A stretch of 21,703 nt of DNA from Intoshia linei (taxonomy: Eukaryota; Orthonectida; Rhopaluridae): positions 1 to 21,703 of the forward strand of contig LWCA01000632.1 in assembly GCA_001642005.1 (NCBI GenBank), written 5' to 3'. Positions 1 to 8,136 of the stretch are shown here, one piece after another. A program made the translations under genes and the position numbers. Under the pieces are notes generated by a model that was not told the origin of the DNA, made no database searches, and saw nothing but the letters and a program-made list of their open reading frames with translations. Each line of letters begins with the position of its first letter. Position 1 is the first letter of the stretch.

Positions 1-190
1 AAATGTGCCCTCGGCAGAGCTAGGTATTGTTTGTACGTAGTACATAACAGTCAATTTAGTGATACTATAATTATAGTAGAAAATGTTTAAAACGCTATTT
101 CAAAGTTGAAAAATTTAAAAATAAATAATTTACATATTTATTCAAAGGGCATCCAAAATTATTCTGTGGAGCACTGGTTGCCGACCCCTG
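1..190. mobile_element. Right end of a hAT-like transposon cut by the window edge
   Basis: The stretch ending at 190 reads GGTTGCCGACCCCTG. Its reverse complement, CAGGGGTCGGCAACC, is a terminal inverted repeat typical of hAT superfamily elements. The matching left end would lie before the window, so length and target-site duplication cannot be checked. No transposase reading frame is visible in these bases, so this is either a non-autonomous copy or a non-coding end. The call rests on the terminal motif alone. Confidence 0.55.
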
Positions 191-496
191 GTGTATAACA
201 TCGATCCTGATCTTTTGTCGGATGGGCATTTATGATTTTAACAGTTTTGCGGGCACCAAATTAATTTTTTACTTATATAAACTTGAATTTATATTATGTA
301 TTATAATACATATACGATAATTATCGTTTAATTAAAAAACCTCAATTACTCTATTTTTTAAATTAAATTAAAGAGTTTTAGAATTTTAAAAAACATTTAT
401 TCTGTAATTATTTTTCAAAAAAACTTAAATTCCATCGATGGCACATTTTTATAATGTGATTGGCAGAATGGTAATAGTGGTCATGGCGATAAGGAC
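191..496. other. A+T-rich spacer, no gene seen
   Basis: This is spacer between the hAT end at 190 and the first MITE copy at 497. It holds A and T runs and no reading frame or exon that I can support. Any further 3' exons of the Ig gene should lie here or beyond the window edge, but I found none that continues the fifth Ig domain. Confidence 0.4.
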
Positions 497-700
497 CAGT
501 ACTGAACCTACCTTACCGAAACCCTCTTCTGGAGACCTAGACGAAATTTTTGTAAAATGAAGTCTAATTTTTTCAAATTGAGCATAAATTAAAAAATTAT
601 ATTCTTGAATATCATAATCATTTTGTGTGTTAAATTTAGAATATTATGTCAAAAGTCTAAGATAGGTGGCTAGGGATTTTTTGGGAAAACTTTTGGAACA
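497..700 (+). mobile_element. MITE family A, copy 1 (degenerate)
   Basis: It starts near CAGTACTGAACCTACC and then shares a long block with the copies at 6007 and 16126: an AAATTTTTGTAAAATG-type segment, then a segment ATTCTTGAATATCATAA followed by GTGTGTTAAATTTA. The right end is worn, so the boundary is approximate. It lies just downstream of the last recognisable exon of the minus-strand Ig gene and may have helped disrupt that gene's 3' end. Confidence 0.6.
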
Positions 701-763
701 TTAATTACAAATTAAATAAAAAAACATAAGCAATGAATTATAACGTTAATTATCAATAAAAAA

Positions 764-3524
764 TTATTTTATGCACAAAACAGGTATCATTCCTTCTGCA
801 AAAATTCCACGGTCAAAAACAATTGGGAACAGTATTAACAATAAAATCAAATAAAATTGATGATTATTACCAAAATCACTGAAATAACAAGAAAATTGAA
901 AATCTTTGCCAACGATAACATTTGAAACGTCATTGGATCCAATTGAATCAACTAAAATGGAAGGATGAGTTGGTCCATCTAAATGAAATTAAAATATTTT
1001 TCATAATAAAACTCAATATTACATTCAACATTGATATTGACAACACTTTCATCAGAAAAAATTTCAATTGGATCAATATTGCCGGAAATACGACCCAAAC
1101 ACTTTGAAAAACACGTATATTTTCCAGCTTGATCCCTCGTTATATTTTGAATATGAATTTGTTGAAATTTATAATTATAATTTTCTTGAGTTTTTTTTGC
1201 GTCATTTATAGTTTCATTTACATATAAAAGTTTTACATTATCAGATTTTGAATCATGTTTATTAGTCGCATTTTTGGGTTCATTTTTATAGAAATATGTA
1301 GAACCGTCAGTTTCTCTGTTGTACGTGTAAATAATATCCCTGTCTTTTAAATGTTCCCCGTCTTTTTGGTTCATATTGTATTCTTCGAATTTCCAGTAAA
1401 TTTCAGATGTATTTAAATCGTAAAATTTGTTAAATATACTACTACATGAAATTTTTACGTTTTCACCTTCCACTGTCTTAATAATTGTCTTGTCTATTTT
1501 TACAATTGGTTTTTCTAAATATTATAATAATTTAAAATTTAAACAACGAGATTAATTTAGTTTAATTTAATTTACCTTGAACAAATAAATTGAAAGTTGC
1601 AGCACTTTTTCCAACACTATTTTCTGCTTCACATGTGTATGAATTATTTTCTTGATTGTCAACATTGAATAAGTATAATTCTTTAGTGTAACTCACAATG
1701 TCCTTTTCTAATTTGATTTTTTTATAATTTTTAATTTTTTATATTTTAAATACTTTTTGTAATTATTTCTATAAATTTAATTTTTAAATTGCGCCATTTA
1801 GGAAAAATTAGTACAGGCAATATTTATTTACCATGAAGATTGTGGACATGGATTTAGACATTTATTGTCTATAAATTTTTGGTGCAATGATTAACAGGTA
1901 ATATTCATTATCGTTTTTATTTTCTAAAATTTTGCTATATTTTTCATTGATTTGTACATTGATTGTAGGTAAATTATTATTAATACTATTATATTTAGTT
2001 GGAATGACTCAATTTGAAGTTAATAGTTTTTAAAAGTCTAATATTTTTTAATTAATCTTGTTTTGTTCATGGGAATTTTAGTATCTTTTTACTTTTAAAA
2101 TTTAAATTGGACTACAGTATTTTATTATTAGATGAACATAACTGTTGAGTAATTTCAAACGATTTAAAATTTAATATTTAATATTGTTTTAATGAAATCA
2201 ATAATCCATATTTTATCATTTTAAAATTTAAAATTTAAATTAACAATAAAAATAGCTATGAATAAATGATTAAATATGAAGCTATTTAATAATTAATATT
2301 TTATTCTAATACATGCCCAATAATTATTTATAATATAAGATAGATACTGTTTAAATATAATAATTTCATTGTAATCGCATTATCTGATTATCTTCTTAAT
2401 TTATTTATTAAGAAATGATGATATCGACAATGGACACATTGTCGAGATAATCCTGGAATTAAAATGTAATTGTATAGAAATTAATTGAACATTGAGATAC
2501 TAATATAACAAACACCATACAAAAACAAATACTAATTAATTACGTACCATTATTTTGATTAACTTGATACCAGTTAATTCGTTTGGCCAGAGGATTAGAA
2601 TCAGTTTCACATTCAACACTTACATTTGATCCGGTTAAAGTGTAAAGAGGATTAAACGGTCTTATTGATATATTGGGTCTGTCTAAATTGTTAATTATAA
2701 ATTTTTGTAAAATTTATGGTGCAAATTGTAATTACAGAAAATGTTAATTTTTCTCGTTTTTCTAATAAAATCTTTAGTTTTAAAATCCATACTAGAAAAT
2801 GAGGAGTGATTAATGATTTTACATTGAAATTCAGCCAAATTGTCTTGAGGTTTCAATAATATTGATGAAAATATTTTTGTAGTAATTACATCAGTCATGT
2901 TTATAAATTTAGATTCAATTTTTTCATTATTTTTGTACATTTCGATTTCTGGTCGAGGGTTACCTCCTTCTGTCGTACACTCCACTCTAATTTTTTCTCC
3001 GGATATAAATGTGGGGTTTTTTTCTAAATGATTTATATTTTATATTTATTTGTACTATATTTACCAAAGTTCATGGCTTGTTTGCTGAAAATGTGAATAC
3101 TCATTTTTTGGGGTTTTTCTAGATAAATAATAATATAAAATTGGAAATTTGAATGGTTACCTATGACTGTTAATTTTATCCGATGTTTGAGTTCTGAATT
3201 TTGGAGTTGACATTGATAAATTTTATTTTCATTCCTCGTAATATTTCGTATTTTAAGGTCATATCCGTCATCATGTGCTTCAACACTGTACCTTATATCT
3301 GGGGCGTTAAATGATTTATCATTTACAAATAATGGCAAAACAGAAGAGTCCCCTATTTGTATCCAAATAATATCTCGTTTATCTCGATTTTTAATGTGAC
3401 AGTGCATAACTACATCAGATCCTAACTTTGCGATTTGCGACATAGGTTTTTGTTCCCAGGTGGGTTGTAAAGAAATTAGAGATAATTGAGTCAATAGAAA
3501 TATTAATATCACTTTAATATTCAT
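764..3524 (-). CDS. Immunoglobulin-superfamily adhesion-like protein, Kirrel/nephrin-like, seven exons, 3' end uncertain
   Basis: Seven exons join in frame: 3524-3161, 3023-2736, 2682-2548, 1707-1576, 1514-1023, 978-871 and 795-764, giving 516 residues. Every intron is phase 1 with GT...AG ends. The protein has a hydrophobic signal peptide (residues 1-20). Its V-like domain 1 has Cys42, Trp54 and Cys105 in an IYQC motif. Domains 2 to 4 are C2-like. Domain 5 has only its first cysteine (QFSC) before the gene ends. Domain 1 YQCQ, domain 2 ECxxxGGxPxPEI and domain 3 CEAENSVGKS follow the pattern I remember for roughest/Kirrel proteins, so a role in cell-cell recognition is inferred. Many NxS/T sites suggest an extracellular, glycosylated protein. 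The last exon is tentative: the 75-nt intron before it is in frame, and the gene may really continue beyond the window or be truncated. An alternative is another Ig adhesion family such as sidestep or beat. Confidence 0.8.
871..978 (-). CDS. Ig gene exon 6: N-terminal part of domain 5
   Basis: A 44-nt intron precedes it. It encodes GPTHPSILVDSIGSND and then DFQFSCYFSDF with a domain-opening cysteine. No second cysteine follows in any continuation that I can build. The donor TTTTG|GTAATA is followed by a stretch that also stays open in frame. Confidence 0.7.
1023..1514 (-). CDS. Ig gene exon 5: long domain 4
   Basis: It starts KPIVKIDKTIIKTVEGENV, with the first cysteine in KISCSS and the tryptophan in IYWKF. 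A long polar insertion rich in N, K, D and T follows, then IQNITRDQAGKYTC. A second cysteine four residues later (CFSKC) could form an extra disulphide. The interval between cysteines is much longer than in a normal Ig domain. Confidence 0.85.
1576..1707 (-). CDS. Ig gene exon 4: second half of domain 3
   Basis: It encodes ELYLFNVDNQENNSYTCEA followed by ENSVGKSAATFNLFVQ. The SYTCEA and NSVGKS motifs are the classic F-strand and G-strand of I/C2 Ig domains in Kirrel-like proteins. The donor is TCAAG|GTAAAT. Confidence 0.87.
1708..2547 (-). other. Long intron inside Ig domain 3
   Basis: This 840-nt A+T-rich intron separates the two halves of domain 3. I see no exon in it. Its one distinctive structure is the hairpin at 2424-2445. 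Confidence 0.75.
2424..2445. repeat. Perfect 9-bp inverted repeat with 4-nt loop
   Basis: TCGACAATG is followed by a GACA loop and then CATTGTCGA. The stem is perfect and more G+C rich than its surroundings. It sits inside the long intron of the Ig gene, and I cannot assign it a function. Confidence 0.8.
2548..2682 (-). CDS. Ig gene exon 3: first half of domain 3
   Basis: It encodes RPNISIRPFNPLY, then SVECETDSNP with the first cysteine, and RINWYQ with the core tryptophan. The donor AATG|GTACGT is phase 1. Domain 3 is split by an 840-nt intron before its second cysteine. Confidence 0.85.
2736..3023 (-). CDS. Ig gene exon 2: C2-like domain 2
   Basis: The acceptor CATTTAG|AA restores a GAA codon. 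Cysteines lie in RVECTTEGG and EFQCKI. The usual core tryptophan is replaced (PEIEMYK where PEIxW is expected). The GGNPRPEI turn is what most suggests a Kirrel/roughest second domain. The donor is TTCT|GTAATT. Confidence 0.85.
3161..3524 (-). CDS. Ig gene exon 1: signal peptide and V-like domain 1
   Basis: It starts at an ATG followed by a long hydrophobic stretch (VILIFLLTQLSLISL), so the start is convincing. It encodes a complete V-like fold: Cys42 in VMHCH, Trp54 in IIWIQ, then DLKIRNITRNENKIYQC. The donor is CATAG|GTAACC, phase 1. Confidence 0.88.
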
Positions 3525-4923
3525 GAAACTCCAGTATTATAAGTATGTAGATTCTGAATTTATAATTTTAAATTTAGCATAAAAAATGAAACTATATAAG
3601 TGACAGAACATAATCTCATTATAAATGGAGTAATCCTCACACTACACTGTATTAATCCAGTAGAGAATTAAATTTTGTTTAGTAGATTCAATTATTTTCT
3701 ATTTTGAAACAATTTCACATGTAAACAATTTTTCATTAAAATTTGATATTTATTGAATATAATTAAAATATTTTGATACGTTTTATAAATATAAGGTTTA
3801 AAAATCTTGTTATCTTTAAATATTTGAAATTAATAATATTGACACTTTATTCAAATTTATAAGTTACGTCAAAAATTAACTGTACGCATGATAGATTATT
3901 AAACAATTAATTGACGTGCAAAATTAAAAATTATTAAATTGAGTTAACAATTACCTACGCGTCGTTGTCAATTTCTTTAATTAAATTATCACCGAGTAAA
4001 ACAAACATTATTAATTTGTAATATAAATTTTCATGCCATTTGTGATTCTCTAATCAATCGTTAACATTTCATTGTGTTTTTTAGCTCAATTTTTGCATTT
4101 TAATATTAGTTAATTATATGGCCGTACTATTGAGATTTTCAATATTTTTTAGTTTTATTTTTCATTGTTTACCAATTATTCATTCAATTAAACACAATAA
4201 ATTAATTTTAGGCACCATTATTTTAAAATTAATTGTTTTCAATTGATTTTTTTGTTTTAATATTGTTTTAATTGTTTTTGTTGAAATATCTTTTATTGTG
4301 TATTTAAATTTACTCAATTTTTTGGTATTCATGATTATTATAGATTTGGATTTTGATCAATTTTATTGTACAATTTAATATATTGATATTATGTTACTTG
4401 AAACATTTAAAGTTGGTAATAATAAATATTACTTTTCAATTAAAATTAATTGTAATTTTTTTACATAAAAATAAGTTATTTAACTTTTTACACTTTTTTA
4501 AAATTACATTAAATCAATTCTATTATAAGGCTATTAATTAAATATTATTGATTTTAGTCTGTTTGGTTTTTTATTATAATGTGATAATAAAATATAAATA
4601 ATGTATTTTATAATAGTGTAAATTATATTCCTAAAGTTGCTCTTAAGGTCCACATTAAGGACTCCTTAAACGGTTGAGATTATGCAGCAAAGTATATACT
4701 ATGAAATATAATAAATAATAATTTTAAATTTTAAAATTAATATAATTAGGGGATTTACCCAGAAAATTTTTTGACAGTTAAGTTTGAATTTTACTTTTTA
4801 TAATAATAATATTTTGATTTGACTTTGCCGAAGTAACTTTGCGCATCGAACTTTTTTCCTTAAATATTTTTTTATAATTTGATACAAATACAAATAACGA
4901 TTACATGAATTGTGTAATCCTTT
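3525..4923. other. A+T-rich intergenic region upstream of the Ig gene
   Basis: This holds the presumed minus-strand promoter of the Ig gene in its first 100 or so bases. The rest is long A/T runs. The one open frame of about 60 codons (4353-4541) has no family motif and biased low-complexity content. No exon pair, RNA gene or intact element was recognised. Confidence 0.5.
3591..3600 (-). promoter_or_regulatory. Possible TATA-like box of the Ig gene
   Basis: The minus strand reads CTTATATAGT about 70 bases before the ATG of the Ig gene. In such A+T-rich DNA a TATA-like word is expected often by chance, so this is only a suggestion from position. Confidence 0.2.
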
Positions 4924-5690
4924 ACTTGTATAAAATTGAATTTCTGTGTGTTTCTGTTACTGTTTATTTAAAAAATTGACAGTTGTAGAATTAAAAAACC
5001 CAATTTCTAATACAGTTTTTCCCGGGACGTGTTTTTATCTTTTTTCATTTGCAGAATTTTAATTTGTCGGGGTCAAACACCAAATTTTTTCTTTTTTGTT
5101 TAAAAAAATCAACACAAAAATTTAATAAAACTTACATTTTAGGACGCGTTTTAAAATCATTACCATTGTAGTAAACCTCAGCCTCAGAAACAGACACCTT
5201 CATGGTTAAAACCACAAATTAGTCTATATTTAAAAAATGAAAATGAACTAAAATTTTATAAAACATAAATTCTGGGATACTTTTTAAAATCATAAGCATT
5301 ATAATAAATAAAACTCTCAAAAAAGTGCATTTTCACGATCAAAACCATAGATTACCAATTTTTAAAAAATTAAATTAGTCATAGAATTTTAAACAAAATT
5401 ACAACTGATACAGTTTTATATTTAGTGAATACACAAAAAAATTCAATCTGACAAAGTGACGCCTTCACGGTCAAAAAATCACTTTAATATCCATTTTTTT
5501 TTATTTCGAAACTATTTTATTAAAAATAAATTTGAAATAATCAACGGTCCTAAAATTCAAAAAAAAGATTATTGTGATTCAGCTTATTCCAGTTGATATA
5601 AATACAAAATTTCAACCCCAGTAATCTACGCATCTCCAGTTAAAAATAATTTTTAATATACAACCAATGTGTTATCAACCAATTTTTTTA
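4924..5690 (+). repeat. Repeat family B, copy 1 (non-coding, about 0.75 kb)
   Basis: It shares ordered blocks with 12946-13605 and, in its first 300 bases, with 19360-19680: a TGTGTGTTT start, AATTACAGTTTTT-like and TTTTAAAATCATAA blocks, then GCCTTCACGGTCAA and CTTATTCCAGTTGATATAAA. It has no coding frame and no clear terminal inverted repeats. The repeated ACGGTCAA motif is a useful marker of the family. Confidence 0.75.
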
Positions 5691-6006
5691 ATAAATTGGT
5701 AACACACATAGAAATTCAATTTTATATACAGTAAGTAAAATATAAATGTAATGCCTACGAAACTACATGTATTAAAATTATAAAATATACGCCTGATCTA
5801 GAGATTTAAACCGAACGCATATTAATTTTACTATTAATGTTCAATTAATTACAGTATAATTTTGTGTAGCACATTGGCTCTCAAACTTGTGAACATGCAT
5901 ACTAGATTTGCGTTTGAACATTTTTGGTTGAATTTCAAATTCTTACCAACTTCTACACTAATATAAATGTTTTTTTATGTTCAAGTTTTTTATAATGAAA
6001 TGTTCC
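5691..6006. other. Spacer with a possible worn hAT end
   Basis: Mostly featureless A+T-rich DNA. At 5872-5889, CATTGGCTCTCAAACTTG resembles the hAT-type end CAGTGGTTCTCAAACT, but no partner or target duplication could be defined. Confidence 0.35.
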
Positions 6007-6280
6007 CATAGTGTCGAACATACCGTACCGAGACTCCTCTTCGGTGGGGAGAGGGCTCGATGAAATTTTTGTAAAATGGTGGCCTCATTTTTCCAAATTG
6101 ACCATTAAAAAATTATATTCTTGAATATCATAACTATTCTGTGTGTTAAATTTAAAATATCAATTCAAGAGCATTAGAGAGGTGGTTATGGCTATATAAC
6201 TCAATGCATAATTTGTGAATAAAATTTTAGGACATATTTTTCATTTTCGGATGGCCTCGAGCTTGGTATGTTCGCCCCTA
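6007..6280 (+). mobile_element. MITE family A, copy 2
   Basis: The left end carries TCGAACATACC and the right end GGTATGTTCGCCCC, which are inverted repeats of each other. The interior matches copies 1 and 3 (AAATTTTTGTAAAATGG, then ATTCTTGAATATCATAAC). At about 270 bp it has no reading frame, so it must be a non-autonomous element mobilised by a transposase encoded elsewhere. Confidence 0.75.
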
Positions 6281-7040
6281 ATTTCCAGTCTTATGTATTT
6301 ATATATTGAGCAATGGCATTAATTTGTCTACAAAAAATAGAGAATCATACAAATTAAAGGTTATTAACGAGTCGGATGTTACCAAGTGTTTCATTTTGGG
6401 AACATTAAAGGTCTCTCGTTAGTTCAAGTAAAGTTAAGTCGAATTATTAATAAATATAGATTGAAGTCAAAGTAAATAATTCTCTTGTTTTTTTAGAGAA
6501 TTGATAATTATCAATGAATTATAATTCATTGGAGTTTTTGAATGTTTTATATGATAAATTGCATCATATCTTATTAATCAAGTAAAAATTTCCAACAGGT
6601 TGGTATATACTTTCTTCCAGCTTAATTTCTTTTTAGCTAGTACAAGGATACATTTATTTGATGATAATGATGTTCCAACAACATCGTTATAATTCTACGT
6701 CACTACAAAGACGTTTCGAATACAAACAGTAATCATATGGACTCTTTTTTGTCTGGTCAGATTACTTTTTGATATAAGGTATTTTGGAGGATTACCTTTT
6801 ATTATCAGCTTTTATTTTGATATTTTTCATCTATGTCGTTTATAAGAATAAAAATTGCTCAGAAATACGAATATAAAATGTGCAAATCATGTAAAAATAT
6901 ATTCTTTGGTATTCAATTAAATTACTCATAATTGTAAGAACCTACTGGGAAACCTCCATTTTGGGAACATTGGTTTTTATTTTATTAATACAGTAACCCC
7001 ATTATAGTAATTTATATTATTTTACAATTACAAGTGTATA
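6281..7040. other. Intergenic spacer, weak exon candidate only
   Basis: It contains two copies of the CATTTTGGGAACATT word (6392 and 6958). A pyrimidine-rich acceptor (TTTCTTTTTAG) ends at 6637, followed by short frames that end in stops at about 6693 or 6722. I could not connect it to an upstream exon and do not call a gene. Confidence 0.35.
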
Positions 7041-7048
7041 GTATACAG
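7041..7048. repeat. Left 8-bp target-site duplication of the hAT element
   Basis: GTATACAG lies directly before the element start CAGCAGTTCTCAA and is repeated exactly at 7749-7756. Eight bases is the duplication length made by hAT transposases. Confidence 0.88.
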
Positions 7049-7748
7049 CAGCAGTTCTCAATATTTTTCAGGCCATGGTCCAAAAAAGTTTTGCCTAAAA
7101 TTCCATGGCCCACCTTAAAAAAACCTTAAAAAATCTATTTTTATTTACAGTAAAATGCTTTATTTATTTAAATTTTTAAGTATCAAAAAAGTGTTAAAAA
7201 ATAATAATCAACAAGTAAATTTAGATTTATACTAGTTAGTGACTGCATTGAATTGTAGTTTGTTGCACAATGAATCAATTTATATTAGTTTATTCAATCC
7301 TAATCGTATTATTCCTCGGTTGTTCACATCCAATTTTGACCTCTTCTTACTAAAAATATCGACCACTGCTGAAAATCCATCTTCTACAAGCCATGTTGTA
7401 GGAAAAGCAATAATGCTTGGTTGAACATAATTAAACACAATTGGATTTGATTCTTGAATTCTTATAAATCCAAATACACCTTCATTTTCTATTCGTCTTA
7501 CTAATTTCAAATCTGCTTTAACTCCAAGAGTTTTTCAGTTAGTTCAGGTCTGGTTTCATCATTTGGTTCAAAGTTTTGAAGATCTTTAAACCATAATTCC
7601 AGATGTATATTTCAAATGCATTGTTTTATAGTTTTTGCTTTAGTTTTATGCAGTGCAATTTTATGGCTTAATATTCCAAATTTTTTTTAATGTTGAAAAT
7701 TTTCTGTGGCCCACAAGTGGGCCACATGACCCACGTTGAGAACCCCTT
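7049..7748 (-). mobile_element. hAT transposon copy, 700 bp, internally deleted
   Basis: The left end reads CAGCAGTTCTCAA and the right end TTGAGAACCCCTT, forming worn terminal inverted repeats. Subterminal GGCCCAC words occur in both arms. An exact 8-bp direct repeat flanks the element. The interior keeps only the 3' part of a transposase gene on the minus strand, so the copy is dead or dependent on a full-length relative. Insertion was into a palindromic GTATAGTATAC-rich site: similar words occur on both flanks. Confidence 0.88.
7280..7600 (-). pseudogene. hAT transposase C-terminal fragment (dimerisation domain), frameshifted
   Basis: The last 76 codons contain AFPTTWLVEDGFSAVVDI and then KKRSKLDVNN with IIRLGLNKLI. 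This is the FPTTxLxExGFSxL...KxRxxLDV pattern of the hAT C-terminal dimerisation region, as in the ZBED5/SCAND3-like branch. Upstream the similarity continues in another frame with FEPNDETRPELTEKLLEL, so a one-base shift lies near 7513. The N-terminal zinc finger and the catalytic core are absent. The gene is a decayed transposase remnant and cannot make a working enzyme. Confidence 0.85.
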
Positions 7749-7756
7749 GTATACAG
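7749..7756. repeat. Right 8-bp target-site duplication of the hAT element
   Basis: GTATACAG follows the right terminal repeat and is identical to 7041-7048. It continues into GTATAGTATAC, a partly palindromic stretch also present just left of the element. Confidence 0.88.
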
Positions 7757-8120
7757 TGTATAGTATACACTGTAAACAGTATTATAAATTTGATGGAAAA
7801 TAATTTATGTCGAACAAATTTTCTAGTCATAAAACAAAAGCTTTAAATTTTAAATTCAAATTTCAAATGGAAAAAAAAATCAGTCAATATTTATGATTCT
7901 CTGACACATCAATCAATGGATATAAAATATTAATTTTTTGCAGGGATGCATAATAATATAGATGTAGATTTTTAATTGATCTGATCAAATATGTAGTAAA
8001 CAATACCTGAAAAACATGTTCCATTTTGAGAACATTGGCGGGAAATTACAAAATTAAACCTTAAACCTCTAAAATTACAGAAAATTAGAAACAACTGTAT
8101 ATTGTACCTGTGGTACCGGT

Positions 8121-8136
8121 CACAGACGCGTCTGTG
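8121..8136. repeat. Perfect 16-bp palindrome CACAGACGCGTCTGTG
   Basis: The word equals its own reverse complement. It is followed by a second imperfect inverted repeat (AGAGTTTAGACTCT, 8150-8163). The 60-base patch around them has more G and C than anything for over a kilobase either side. It could be a transcription-factor site or a transposon tip; the sequence does not decide. Confidence 0.7.

Noticed and set aside
4353-4541. 62-codon plus-strand frame
   Set aside because: It consists mostly of I, L, F, N and K codons expected from A+T-rich DNA; no splice context or motif.
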